51,531 nucleotides of DNA from JACVRU01 sp040902725 (GTDB lineage Bacteria; Actinomycetota; Thermoleophilia; Gaiellales; Gaiellaceae). The stretch spans positions 1-51,531 of the forward strand of contig JBBDWU010000003.1 in the NCBI GenBank assembly GCA_040902725.1. The letters run 5' to 3'. Under the pieces are notes generated by a model. That model searched no databases. It had not been told where the DNA came from and saw only the letters and a program-made list of their open reading frames with translations. Numbering within the stretch: the stretch's first letter is position 1; every line of letters starts with the position of its first letter. Of this stretch, positions 1 to 8,045 are shown piece by piece. The position numbers and the translations under genes were made by a program.

Positions 1-10
1 CCCCCCCCCC

Positions 11-68
11 GGGCCCCCTCCTTCAAGGCACGGGGGAACCCATGGTTCCCCCGTGGGCCCCCTCCTTC
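11..68. repeat. Hairpin flanked by 14-bp direct repeats
   Basis: A perfect 12-bp inverted repeat (CACGGGGGAACC at 29-40, its complement at 44-55, loop CAT) lies between two copies of GGGCCCCCTCCTTC at 11-24 and 55-68. The window opens with ten C residues. The rest of 69-187 holds nothing I can recognise beyond the 3' flank of the DoxX gene. It could be a bidirectional terminator or an intergenic repeat. A related GTGGGGGCCCC hairpin follows lysS near 45.56 kb. Confidence 0.6.
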
Positions 69-187
69 GCGCCTTGTCGTCGCAGACGGTTCTCCGCCTC
101 TCGGTCGGATGAACCGGCCTTCGGCTGCGGGACGCATTCCGCTGCACGACCGGGGCAAGAAAGCCGAAAGCCGAAAGACGGTTGCCG

Positions 188-670
188 CTACGCCGGCAAC
201 TCGCCGGCTTCGGGCCGGGCGCGGCCGAGCGTCGTGGCCACGAACGCCACGAGGATCGCGAGACCGAGCACGCCCGAGGCCCAGGCGACGCCGTCGAGCT
301 CCCGGTCCCAGCCGAGGGCGGCATCCACCGAGAGCCGGAGCGGGCCGGTCATCGTCACCGCGACGACCACCGCGACGAGCGCCAGGTTGAGCTCCACCGT
401 CCGCAGGCTCGGCCGCCGGAACCGCGCGACGTCCATCACCGCCACGGTCGCGACGAGCGCCTCCGCCACGGGCGTGAGCAGGCCCGCGGCCAGTAGCAGC
501 CCGCCGCCGAGCTCGGCGACGCCGACCCCCGCGCCCATCGCGCCGGGCGAGCGGTAGCCGATGCGCGCGAAGCTCGACGCGGTCACGTCCCGAGCGGCTA
601 GCTTGCGGATGCCGTGTGCCGCCACCATCAAGCCGACGGCCACCCTGAGCAGGAGGATCCCGTACTCCAC
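188..670 (-). CDS. DoxX family membrane protein
   Basis: A 160-residue integral membrane protein with the DoxX-type arrangement: an N-terminal helix followed by VAAHGIRKL (about residues 16-25), then three more hydrophobic helices and a charged C-terminus. DoxX-family proteins are small four-helix membrane proteins often linked to redox or thiol-stress functions; the substrate is unknown. The GTG start at 670 has a TACAAC hexamer 7 nt upstream on the minus strand, suggesting a leaderless transcript. Only 8 bp separate it from the divergent flavoprotein gene, so the two may share control. The family call is good; the function is not known. Confidence 0.8.
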   Translation of the reverse strand: MEYGILLLRVAVGLMVAAHGIRKLAARDVTASSFARIGYRSPGAMGAGVGVAELGGGLLLAAGLLTPVAEALVATVAVMDVARFRRPSLRTVELNLALVAVVVAVTMTGPLRLSVDAALGWDRELDGVAWASGVLGLAILVAFVATTLGRARPEAGELPA

Positions 671-678
671 GGCCGGGG

Positions 679-1839
679 TTGTACACGTTGAGCGACTTCG
701 AAGTCGTGATCGTCGGCGGCGGCCTCGCCTCCGCGCGGGCGATCAAGGCCTACCGGGAGGCCGGCGGCGCCGGGCGAATCGCGCTCGTCTCGAAGGACAG
801 CTCGGTCCCCTACCACCGGCCGCCGCTGTCCAAGCGGTATCTCCGCGGCGAGGCCGAGCGCGAGGACACGTTCGTCGAGCCCGAGGCGTTCTACGCCGAG
901 CAGGACGTCGAGCTGCTGCTCGGGCGCACGGTCGAACGCGTCGCTCCCGGCGACCACCGGGTACGGCTCGACGGCGACCAGGCGCTTCCCTACCGGAAGC
1001 TGCTGCTCGCAACCGGCGCCTGGCCGCGCAGGCTGGACGTGCCCGGCAACGATGCCGACTGGGTCTTCACGCTGCGCACGCTGGACGACTCGATCCGCAT
1101 TCGCGAGGCCGCGGGCTCGGCCCGGCGCGCCGTCTCGATCGGCGGGAGCTTCATCGGCATGGAGACGGCCGCGTCGCTGAGTGCGCTCGGGCTCGAGGTC
1201 ACGGTCCTGGACACGCACGAGACCGTGTTCTCCAAGCTCGACGCACCGGAGCTCTCCCACCAGCTCCAGGACGTCTATCGAGAGCATGGCGTCGAGTTCG
1301 TGCTTGGAGACTCCGTCGCCGCCTTCCGCGACGGCACCGTCGAGACGGCGGGCGGCAGGACGATCGAGGCCGACCTGGCGATCGCCGGGATCGGCGTCGT
1401 CCCCCAGACGGCCTTTCTCGCCGGCAGCGGGATCGACGTCGACGATGGGATCGTCGTCGACGAGCACTTCCGCACCAGCGTCCCCGACGTCTGGGCGGCC
1501 GGCGACGTCGCCCGCTTCCACGACCCCGTCTTCGGCCGGCAACGGCGGATCGAGCACTGGTCGAACGCGAACTACCAGGGCACGGAGGTCGGCAAGGCGC
1601 TTGCGGGCCAGGACGCGCGCTACGACACGCTCTCGACCTTCTTCACCGAGGTCTTCGGGATCGGGATCAAGGTCTTCGGCGACACGTCCCGCGCCGACCG
1701 GCACACGTATGAGGGCTCCCTGGCCGAAGGCAAGGCGCTCGGGCGCTACTACGAGGGCGACCGGCTCGTCGGCGCGGTGCTGACGGGGCAGGACGAGGAG
1801 ACCGAGGAGGAGCTCAAGCGCACTATCCTGCGGTCGTGA
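679..1839 (+). CDS. FAD-dependent NAD(P)H oxidoreductase, ferredoxin-reductase type
   Basis: A 386-residue flavoprotein of the class that moves electrons from NAD(P)H to a ferredoxin or rubredoxin partner. An N-terminal FAD Rossmann motif (VIVGGGLASA, about residues 11-20) is followed by a second, NAD-binding GGSFIGMETA motif near 155 and the FAD-closing VWAAGDVARF near 271. The C-terminal reductase domain runs to the end. The TTG start at 679 is chosen because it precedes the first beta strand closely; a second in-frame TTG at 688 is possible. The stop overlaps the next gene's GTG by 4 bp (GTGA), implying co-translation. No ferredoxin gene is adjacent, so the partner is unknown. Confidence 0.85.
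   Translation: MYTLSDFEVVIVGGGLASARAIKAYREAGGAGRIALVSKDSSVPYHRPPLSKRYLRGEAEREDTFVEPEAFYAEQDVELLLGRTVERVAPGDHRVRLDGDQALPYRKLLLATGAWPRRLDVPGNDADWVFTLRTLDDSIRIREAAGSARRAVSIGGSFIGMETAASLSALGLEVTVLDTHETVFSKLDAPELSHQLQDVYREHGVEFVLGDSVAAFRDGTVETAGGRTIEADLAIAGIGVVPQTAFLAGSGIDVDDGIVVDEHFRTSVPDVWAAGDVARFHDPVFGRQRRIEHWSNANYQGTEVGKALAGQDARYDTLSTFFTEVFGIGIKVFGDTSRADRHTYEGSLAEGKALGRYYEGDRLVGAVLTGQDEETEEELKRTILRS
1824..1829 (+). promoter_or_regulatory. -10 hexamer TATCCT, leaderless
   Basis: TATCCT lies exactly 6 nt before the GTG start at 1836, inside the end of the preceding gene. This places the expected +1 on the start codon. It would let the amidase gene be transcribed separately from the flavoprotein. 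Confidence 0.4.
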
Positions 1840-2672
1840 GCGACCGCCTCCGCGTCGCGTGCGTGCAGATGTCGAGTCGCGCCGACAAGGCCGTCAACAT
1901 CGAGCGCGCCGAGACGCTCGTCGCGCGGGCGGCGGCGACCGGCGCCGACGTGGTCGTCCTCCCCGAGAAGTGGAACGCGATCGGCGACGCGGAGACGCTG
2001 CACGCGACGGCAGAGCCCCTCGAGGGCGGCGAGTCGGTCGAGGCCATGGCCGGCTGGGCGCGAAGGCACGGGGTCACGCTCGTGGGCGGCTCGATCACCG
2101 AGCGCCGCGAGGGCCGGGAGAAGCTCTCCAACACCTCGCTCGTCTTCGACCCCGAGGGCGAGCTCGCCGCCGTCTACCGGAAGATCCACCTCTTCGACGT
2201 CGAGGTCGGGGGGCTCGTGTACCGCGAGTCGGAGGCCGAGGAGCCCGGCGAGGAGCCGGTCGTCTACGCGAACGCCGGCTGGCCGATCGGGCTCTCCGTC
2301 TGCTACGACGTCCGCTTCCCCGAGCTCTACCGCATCCTCGCGCTCGAGGGCGCGCTGCTCGTCACAGTGCCGGCGCACTTCACGCTCCACACCGGCAAGG
2401 ACCACTGGGAGGTGCTCCTGCGCGCGCGGGCGATCGAGAACCAGCTCTTCGTCGCCGCGGCCGCGCAGACCGGCGAGACGCGGCCGGGGCGCTGGAGCTA
2501 TGGCCGCTCGCTGATCGCCGACCCGTGGGGGCTCGTCCTCGCCCTCGCACCAGACGACGAGACCGTCATCTCGGCCGAGCTCGACCGCGCCCGGCTGGAG
2601 GACGTCCGCGCGAAGCTTCCGTCGCTCGCCCAGCGGCAGCCCGGGGCCTACCGGTGGCCGGCACGGATCTGA
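1836..2672 (+). CDS. Nitrilase-superfamily C-N hydrolase (Nit1/omega-amidase type)
   Basis: A 278-residue cytosolic carbon-nitrogen hydrolase. The Glu-Lys-Cys triad is visible as E44 (VLPEKWN), K116 (YRKIHLFDV) and C156 (SVCYDVRFPELYR). The RFPELYR context and length fit the Nit/NitFhit branch, whose members hydrolyse deaminated glutathione or omega-amides; the exact substrate is inferred only. It starts with GTG overlapping the previous stop, and it overlaps the downstream HAD gene by 19 bp. The arrangement suggests a small metabolite-repair operon with that phosphatase-like protein. Confidence 0.88.
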   Translation: MSDRLRVACVQMSSRADKAVNIERAETLVARAAATGADVVVLPEKWNAIGDAETLHATAEPLEGGESVEAMAGWARRHGVTLVGGSITERREGREKLSNTSLVFDPEGELAAVYRKIHLFDVEVGGLVYRESEAEEPGEEPVVYANAGWPIGLSVCYDVRFPELYRILALEGALLVTVPAHFTLHTGKDHWEVLLRARAIENQLFVAAAAQTGETRPGRWSYGRSLIADPWGLVLALAPDDETVISAELDRARLEDVRAKLPSLAQRQPGAYRWPARI

Positions 2673-3367
2673 AGGCAGTCCTCTTCGACGTCGACTTCAC
2701 GCTCGCGAAGCCGGGGCCGGACCTCGGCCCCGAGGGGTACCGGGCGCTCGGCCGCCGCTTCGAGCTGGAGCTCGATCCCGCCCGCTACGACGAGGCGCGC
2801 GCGGCGGCGATCGAGACCCTCGAGCGGCACCCCGAGCTCGAGCACGACGAGGAGGTCTGGATCGCCTTTACCGAGCGGATCATCCGCGGCATGGGCGGCG
2901 ACGCCGAGCGGGCGCATGGCTGCGCCGTCGAGATGACGCGTGCCTGGGAGAGCGCCGCGAACTTCGAGCTCTACGAGGACGTCCTGCCGACCCTCGCCGA
3001 GCTGCGGCGGCTCGGCCTCAAGCTCGGGCTCGTGTCGAACACCGGCCGCGACCTCGACGACTTCGTCGCCCACCACGACCTCGACGTGGACGCGGCGCTC
3101 AGCTCGCGCGTGCACGGGAAGACGAAGCCGCACGCGAGCATCTTCCGCGCCGTCCTCGCCCTGCTCGGCGTCGACCCGACCGAGGCCGCGATGGTCGGCG
3201 ACTCGCTGGAGGACGACGTCGAGGGCGCGGGCGCGCTCGGCATGCGCGCCTTCCTGGTCGACCGCGAGGACCGGCACCCGGAGTGGGGCGACGACCGCCT
3301 CCGCGATCTCCGCGAGCTGCCGACTGCGCTGGGCCTCAGCAGAACTGCGAGCGCTCGCAGGTCCTGA
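2654..3367 (+). CDS. HAD-superfamily hydrolase
   Basis: A 237-residue HAD hydrolase, probably a small-molecule phosphatase. The four motifs are present: I, FDVDFT (nucleophile Asp near residue 11); II, SNTGRD near 119; III, the Lys of HGKTKPH; IV, GDSLEDD near 180. A helical cap lies between motifs I and II. In motif I the usual second Asp (DxDxT) is kept. The GTG start at 2654 overlaps the amidase gene by 19 bp. Its 3' end overlaps the opposite-strand lysyl oxidase gene by 32 bp. The substrate cannot be told. Confidence 0.85.
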   Translation: MAGTDLKAVLFDVDFTLAKPGPDLGPEGYRALGRRFELELDPARYDEARAAAIETLERHPELEHDEEVWIAFTERIIRGMGGDAERAHGCAVEMTRAWESAANFELYEDVLPTLAELRRLGLKLGLVSNTGRDLDDFVAHHDLDVDAALSSRVHGKTKPHASIFRAVLALLGVDPTEAAMVGDSLEDDVEGAGALGMRAFLVDREDRHPEWGDDRLRDLRELPTALGLSRTASARRS

Positions 3368-4691
3368 GCACGGCGACCGACGGGACGCCGCGCCGCCAGG
3401 AGAGCCGGATGCGCACCGAGGCGGCGTTGTTGTCGTCGCGCAGCTCGCGGAGGGCGCCGGTCGGGTTCGCGCGGTGGACGAGCACGTAGACGCCGGCCGG
3501 GACGCCGGTGAGGGAGACGTTCTGGCCGTGGAAGTGGGCCGGGTACCGGTCGGTGTAGCCGATCGAGGTGCCCATCTCGATCGACGTGCGCCCGGTCTCG
3601 AACTGGCCGCAGCTTCCGAAGAAGCGCGGTCCGGCGAAGTTCTTCACGCGGTGCCGCGCGAGCCCGTAGTGGTCGCCGAGGCAGAAGCCGCTCTTGCGGT
3701 CGCGGACGACGAGTCCGAAGTCGGACGCGCGCCGCAGCTCGAACTGCTGGAAGCGCATCAGGTGCCAGTGGTGGTGATCCGAGTCGTTGACGTAGCGGAT
3801 GCGGCCCACCGAGCGGAAAACCCGGATCCCGCCCTTGAGCGCGGAGGCGAGCTGGTCCGCGCGCATCTCCCGATTGCCCGTGCGGGCACCGCGGACCCAG
3901 AGCGGGCCGCGGCCGACGTTGTCGGTGGCGGAGGTGAAGCCGAGGCGGTAGCTGCCGCCCCAGCCGGCGATCGTCAACCGGCTCGGCGCGCGCTGGTCGA
4001 GGTCGGGGAGGAGCAGGTTCGGATCCGGCTTCGGCTTCGGCGCCTCGACGCCCCAGCTCGGCGCGACGTCCCCCGGCCGCGAGCCGCGCAGCGCGGCCCC
4101 GTCGACGAGCACGCCGGCATCGGTCACCACCGTCAGCCGCCCGGACGCGTCCCAGGCCGGGTCGCGCGCGCCCGCGACGGCGAGCGCGCCGTCGACGTAG
4201 ACGTCGGCGCCGAGGACGTAGGCCAGCCGTCCGTCGGGCGCCCAGGCGGGGCTGCGGCCGCCGGGCACGACGACCTGCGCGTCGACCACGATCCCCTCGG
4301 CGACGACCACGGCCAGCCTGCCGTCCCGCGACCAGGCGGGCTCCGACGCGCCCGGCGCAACGAGGCGGCCGTCGACGCGGACGCCCGCCGGGGACGCGAC
4401 CGCGAGCCGCCCGTCGGGACCCCAGGCGGGGCTTCTGCCGGTGGCCACGCGGCGTACCGGCCCGCCGGGCCGCTCGAGCACGTGCACGAAGCTGCCCCGG
4501 ACGAACGCGAGGCGCGTGCCGTCGGCGGTCAGCGCCGGCTCCGTGCCCTCGGCCAGCGCGGCCCGCTTCCCGCCCTCGCCGATCGCGACGATGCGGCCGT
4601 CGTTCTCGACGACGACGAGCGGCGGACGGTCGGCGGCGCCGCCGAGGGCGACGACGGCGGCCGCGATCAGAGCTCCAGGGTGCGTCGCCAT
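3336..4691 (-). CDS. Secreted beta-propeller/lysyl oxidase protein
   Basis: A 451-residue exported protein. After a hydrophobic N-terminus (residues 1-20) comes a region of repeated PAW-x-PDGRLA blades (about 25-215) like TolB/PD40 propellers. It is followed by a lysyl-oxidase-like copper domain with HHHWHLMRFQQFEL (306-319) as the copper site and RKSGFCLGD (about 333-341), matching the cofactor-lysine region of animal LOX. GVPAGVYVLVHRANP and DDNNAASV match the C-terminal core. Lysyl oxidases oxidatively deaminate lysine or amines; the bacterial substrate is unknown. The ATG lies 25 bp inside the upstream CoA transferase gene. The propeller plus LOX combination is unusual. Confidence 0.78.
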   Translation of the reverse strand: MATHPGALIAAAVVALGGAADRPPLVVVENDGRIVAIGEGGKRAALAEGTEPALTADGTRLAFVRGSFVHVLERPGGPVRRVATGRSPAWGPDGRLAVASPAGVRVDGRLVAPGASEPAWSRDGRLAVVVAEGIVVDAQVVVPGGRSPAWAPDGRLAYVLGADVYVDGALAVAGARDPAWDASGRLTVVTDAGVLVDGAALRGSRPGDVAPSWGVEAPKPKPDPNLLLPDLDQRAPSRLTIAGWGGSYRLGFTSATDNVGRGPLWVRGARTGNREMRADQLASALKGGIRVFRSVGRIRYVNDSDHHHWHLMRFQQFELRRASDFGLVVRDRKSGFCLGDHYGLARHRVKNFAGPRFFGSCGQFETGRTSIEMGTSIGYTDRYPAHFHGQNVSLTGVPAGVYVLVHRANPTGALRELRDDNNAASVRIRLSWRRGVPSVAVLRTCERSQFC

Positions 4692-5617
4692 TGCGCCGTA
4701 TGTTGTCCCAACGCGGGTGCCTCCACACGCGCCGGCTCGCCGAACTCGGACGCGGCCTCGGCGAGGGTCGCCACCGGGCCGACGCAGACGTCCTCGTGCT
4801 CGAACAGCGAGAGCCACTCGGCGAGCGGGCGTGCCGCGAACGCTGCGGCCAGCGCCGCGGCGAGCTCGTCCTGCGCCTTGGGGTCGTACTGCCGCGCCGC
4901 GAGCTCCGGCAGTTCGAGCAGCTCGCACAGCCGGGCGAAGAACTTCGGCTCGAGCGCGGCGACGGTGAGGTAGAGGCCGTCGGCGGTCGCGTAGATGCGG
5001 TACGAGGCCAGCCCGCCGGTGAGGTGCCGCGTCCGCTGCGCGACCAGCCGGTGCGAGCCGTGAGTCATCGAGACGACGATGTGACGGCCACTGCCGGTCC
5101 GCCCGCGCTCGAGCAGCGCCGCGAGGATCTCGGCGACCGCCGCGAGCGAGCCGGCGGCGAGGTCGGCGGCCTGGACGGGCGGCAGGGCGGGAGCGGTGTC
5201 CGCCAGCGCGCCCGCCCACCCGAGGTAGTTGAGATCGTGCCCGGCGCGGCCGGCGTGGCGGCCGGCCGTCCCGAAGCCGGTGATCGAGCAGTACACGATC
5301 GTCCCCGGAAGATCGTCCGGCCCCACGCCGAGCCGCGCGGCGACGCCGGGGCGGAAGCTCTCGAGGACGACGTCCGCCCGCGAGCAAAGGGCATGTCCGA
5401 GCTCCGGCTCCGCCTTCAGGTCGCAGGCGACCGACTCCGCGCCGGCGTTGAGCGCGTCGTGCCAGGCCGGCGCGGTCGCGCGCATCGGGTCGCCCTCGGG
5501 GGGCTCCAGGCGCACGACCCGCGCCCCGAGCCGCCGCAGCTCGCGGGCGGCGAAGGCGCCCGGGAGGTACCGCGAGAGGTCGACGACGAGCAGGCCTGCG
5601 AGCGGAGTCACGGCCAT
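4667..5617 (-). CDS. CaiB/BaiF-family CoA transferase, AMACR-like
   Basis: A 316-residue family III CoA transferase or alpha-methylacyl-CoA racemase relative. It shows the N-terminal GLLVVDLSRYLPGAFAA, the VVRLEPPEGDPMR nucleotide-fold segment, VVLESFRPGVAARLG and RAGHDLNYLGWAGAL. In the last, H127 and D128 sit where the racemase/transferase catalytic Asp lies. At 316 residues it is somewhat short for the family. The HDLNY form favours racemase-like chemistry on branched acyl-CoA, inferred from sequence only. The divergent TetR gene is 15 bp away and shares the operator. Confidence 0.82.
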   Translation of the reverse strand: MAVTPLAGLLVVDLSRYLPGAFAARELRRLGARVVRLEPPEGDPMRATAPAWHDALNAGAESVACDLKAEPELGHALCSRADVVLESFRPGVAARLGVGPDDLPGTIVYCSITGFGTAGRHAGRAGHDLNYLGWAGALADTAPALPPVQAADLAAGSLAAVAEILAALLERGRTGSGRHIVVSMTHGSHRLVAQRTRHLTGGLASYRIYATADGLYLTVAALEPKFFARLCELLELPELAARQYDPKAQDELAAALAAAFAARPLAEWLSLFEHEDVCVGPVATLAEAASEFGEPARVEAPALGQHTAQWRRTLEL

Positions 5618-5649
5618 ATACTCATCAGCCCTTTGACAGAGCGGTCAAA
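5617..5649 (+). promoter_or_regulatory. TetR promoter/operator (TATACT and TTTGAC-N6-GTCAAA)
   Basis: A -10 hexamer TATACT (5617-5622) precedes the TTG start at 5633 by 10 nt. An inverted repeat, TTTGAC at 5632-5637 and GTCAAA at 5644-5649, covers that start codon. TetR factors of the fatty-acid/CoA class often bind such TTGAC...GTCAA palindromes. Autorepression plus control of the divergent CoA transferase is the likely role; this is inference. Confidence 0.55.
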
Positions 5650-6229
5650 CGGCGAGGACCGCCGCACGGCGATCCGCACTGCGGCGGTACGGGTCTTCGC
5701 CCGCAAGGGCTTCCACGCCGCGCGGGTGGGGGACATCGCCGCGGAGGCCGGCGTCGCGCACGGCCTGCTCTACCACTATTACGAGTCGAAGGAGGCTCTG
5801 CTCGAGAGCGTCTTCCGCGACACGTGGTCGGCGATGCTCGACCGCATGCGGGAGGTGGAGGAGTCGCCCGAGCCGGCGCGCGAGCAGCTGCGGATGGTGG
5901 CGGCGGTCGTCCTGCGGACGTGGCGGCGCGACGCCGACCTCGTGCGCGTGCTGGTGCGGGAGGTGACGCGCACGCCGGCGATCCAGCGGCAGGCCCAGGA
6001 GGTGGGGCACGCCTTCGAGGCGATCGAGCGGATCATCCGCTCGGGCCAGGAGCGCGGGCAGCTGCGCGACGACCTCGACGCGCGGCTCGCGGCGTTCGTC
6101 TTCTACGGGGCCCTGGAGGAGATCCTGACCGGCTGGGTGCTTGGACAGCTCCCGGACGGCGAGGAGGACATCGCCCGCGCGGAGCGCACGATCATCGAGC
6201 TGATGACGGGAGGGCTAGCGACAGACTGA
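5633..6229 (+). CDS. TetR/AcrR family transcriptional regulator
   Basis: A 198-residue regulator. The N-terminal helix-turn-helix is clear (IRTAAVRVFARKGF, VGDIAAEAGVAHGLLYHYYESKEALL, about residues 14-60). The C-terminal ligand domain continues to the end. The TTG at 5633 is the only start that keeps the first helix. The gene lies divergent to a CoA transferase, so an acyl-CoA ligand is plausible. Its 3' end overlaps the next opposite-strand gene by 15 bp. Confidence 0.85.
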   Translation: MTERSNGEDRRTAIRTAAVRVFARKGFHAARVGDIAAEAGVAHGLLYHYYESKEALLESVFRDTWSAMLDRMREVEESPEPAREQLRMVAAVVLRTWRRDADLVRVLVREVTRTPAIQRQAQEVGHAFEAIERIIRSGQERGQLRDDLDARLAAFVFYGALEEILTGWVLGQLPDGEEDIARAERTIIELMTGGLATD

Positions 6230-6670
6230 GGCGCCGGCGGCAAGGAGGCCGAAGCCCCAGACCTCCTCGCGACGCACGTAGAACGCCGTCCTCCCGAGCC
6301 TGAGGGCGGAGTAGCCCCGGCAGCGCGTCTCGGGCAGGAGACCGTAGAGCGCGTCCACCCGCGTCGCGGGGTCGCCGAGCGCCAACCCTTCCCGCGTGCG
6401 CCAGCCGGGGGGCTGCCAGAGCGTGAACAGCGCCGCGACGCGGCCGTTGCGGAACTCGACGCCGGCGCCCTGCGGCTCGAAGGGCCGGTAGGTGAAGTAC
6501 CAGGTGCGGCGGGCGCACGTCCGGCAGACGCCGTAGCGCTTCCCCCAAGCCGCCCTCACCTGCGCCGGCGTCGCCCCGAGCCGCAGCCCGCCGAGGCTCT
6601 CGCCGGGGACGACGACCCCCTGGGAGGGCGGGCCGGCGAGGGCGAGCGCGGCTAGGAGGAGCGCGTGCAC
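6215..6670 (-). CDS. Small secreted protein of unknown function
   Basis: A 151-residue protein starting with GTG and a short hydrophobic signal (HALLLAALALAG). The mature part opens with GESLGGLRLGATPAQVRAAWG, a shape seen in many exported proteins of the BamE/SmpA-like kind, and has a CRTC pair near residue 51. I do not recognise a specific family. There is an even beta-rich pattern and no transmembrane segment after the signal. It faces the TetR gene convergently with a 15-bp overlap. Confidence 0.6.
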   Translation of the reverse strand: MHALLLAALALAGPPSQGVVVPGESLGGLRLGATPAQVRAAWGKRYGVCRTCARRTWYFTYRPFEPQGAGVEFRNGRVAALFTLWQPPGWRTREGLALGDPATRVDALYGLLPETRCRGYSALRLGRTAFYVRREEVWGFGLLAAGASVCR

Positions 6671-6751
6671 TCGCGTAGCGATACCACGTTGACCTAGACC
6701 GATGCCCTGCGGCGTCGTATCGTCACGGAGTCGTCACCGAAAGGAGACCCG

Positions 6752-7246
6752 ATGTCCAGCGCGATGCCGGCAACAGGTGAGGCGGGCGAGTCTCAGACCC
6801 TGCGGACGGGCTCGGCCCTGATGGGCCTCGGCGCGCTCGCGTTCTTCGGCTACGCCGTCCTCTTCTTCGTCAGAAACTTCACCGACAGCTTCCTGGAGCT
6901 TGGGATCGGACAGGAGCAAGTCGACAAGGGGAAGGCGGAGATCGAGGCGTTCAGCCCTTCGCTCTACGACTACATCAGCCACCTGCACATCGCGGTGTCC
7001 GGGTTCATCGCCGCGACAGCGCTGGCCGTCCTCTTCCTCATCGTCTACGGGGTACGGCGGGGCCAGATGTGGGCCTGGGTCGGCGCGGTGGCCGCTCCGG
7101 TGCTCGGCCTGCTCGTGGCGCTGCCCGCGCACTATCCGTACGGCTTCGACACGATCGGCCACCTCGGGCTGATCTACCTGGCCACGGCGATCTTCGTCGT
7201 CGGAGCGCTGCTGGCGGGGAAGGCGATCATGGACCGGAGCGCGTAA
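6752..7246 (+). CDS. Four-helix membrane protein of unknown function
   Basis: A 164-residue membrane protein with four predicted helices (about residues 24-43, 79-100, 106-126, 138-158) and a polar N-terminus. A good ribosome binding site (AAAGGAGA, 4-5 nt before the ATG) contrasts with the leaderless look of many neighbours. The TAA stop is immediately followed by the GTG of the methyltransferase gene, so the two are surely co-transcribed. No family recognised. Confidence 0.72.
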   Translation: MSSAMPATGEAGESQTLRTGSALMGLGALAFFGYAVLFFVRNFTDSFLELGIGQEQVDKGKAEIEAFSPSLYDYISHLHIAVSGFIAATALAVLFLIVYGVRRGQMWAWVGAVAAPVLGLLVALPAHYPYGFDTIGHLGLIYLATAIFVVGALLAGKAIMDRSA

Positions 7247-8029
7247 GTGGCGGTCGAGATCGGGATCGACGTCGACCTCCTCAAGTCGGAGATCAAGAAG
7301 ACCTACGCGTCGGTCTCCCAGGAGCCGGCAAAGGACTTCGTCTTCCCGACCGGCCGCGCCTGGGCCGAGGACCTCGGCTACCCGCCGGAGCTCGCCGACG
7401 TGCCCGACACGGCCGTGGAGTCGTTCGCCGGCGTCGCGAACCCGTTCTCGCTCGGCCGGCTCGAGCCGGGCGAGCGAGTGCTGGACCTAGGCTCGGGCGC
7501 GGGCACCGATTCCCTCGTCGCCTCCCGGATGGTCGGGCCCGACGGCCGCGTGACGGGGATCGACATGACGCCGGAGATGCTGGCGAGGGCGCGCCGGGCC
7601 GCCGACGAGATGGGCGCCGAGAACGTCGAGTTCGTCGAGTCGGAGGCAGAGCGGCTGCCCTTCCCGGACGAGTCCTTCGACGTCGTGATCTCGAACGGCG
7701 TCATCGACCTGATCCCGGACAAGGACTTGGTCTTCGGGGAGCTCCACCGCGTGCTCAGGCCGGGCGGGCGGATCCAGGTCGCCGACGTGACCATCCAGCA
7801 GCCGGTGAGTGAAGAGGGTAGGCGGAAGATCGACCTCTGGACCGGCTGAATCGCAGGTGCTCTGCTGGAGGCAGAGTACGCCACGCTCCTCGAGCAGCAC
7901 GGGTTCGAGCGAATCGAGTCCGGCAACCTCGTCGCGACCTACGCGCGCTCGAAGTTCGAGGACACGCGCCAGAAGGCGATCAAGTACGGGGCGCACGGCA
8001 CGACCGTGAAGGCGTTCAAGCCCGAGTGA
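7247..8029 (+). CDS. ArsM-like SAM methyltransferase with in-frame UGA (candidate selenocysteine 201)
   Basis: A class I SAM-dependent methyltransferase resembling the UbiE/arsenite methyltransferase group. It has a family-type N-terminal segment, motif I LDLGSGAGTDS (about residues 78-88), GIDMTPEML, VISNGVIDLIPDK and LRPGGRIQVADV. The frame meets TGA at 7847-7849 and then stays open for 59 further codons to TGA at 8027. Those codons encode an intact family C-terminus (IAGALLEAEYATLLEQHGF...YGAHGTTVKAFKP). The UGA replaces the Cys expected in the WTG-C-IAGAL motif of ArsM relatives. A 9-bp hairpin with a G-bearing loop follows at SECIS spacing. Read through, the protein has 260 residues; terminated, 200. 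Selenocysteine insertion is the leading reading; a nonsense mutation is the alternative. Confidence 0.72.
7857..7879 (+). promoter_or_regulatory. SECIS-like hairpin
   Basis: GTGCTCTGC (7857-7865) pairs over 9 bp, with one G-U, to GCAGAGTAC (7871-7879) around the loop UGGAG. The loop begins 17 nt after the UGA and has a G in its second position. Both traits match bacterial SECIS elements, which lie just downstream of the UGA inside the coding region. No selenocysteine machinery gene is in this window. Confidence 0.6.
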
Positions 8030-8045
8030 TGGTCGCCGAGCGCCC

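Noticed and set aside
7847..7849. Ordinary stop codon ending a 200-residue methyltransferase
   Set aside because: Considered seriously, but the intact downstream frame, the family C-terminus and the hairpin favour read-through. A nonsense mutation remains the main alternative.
7857..7879. Transcription terminator
   Set aside because: It lies inside coding sequence with no T-run, and the next 150 nt continue the conserved frame.
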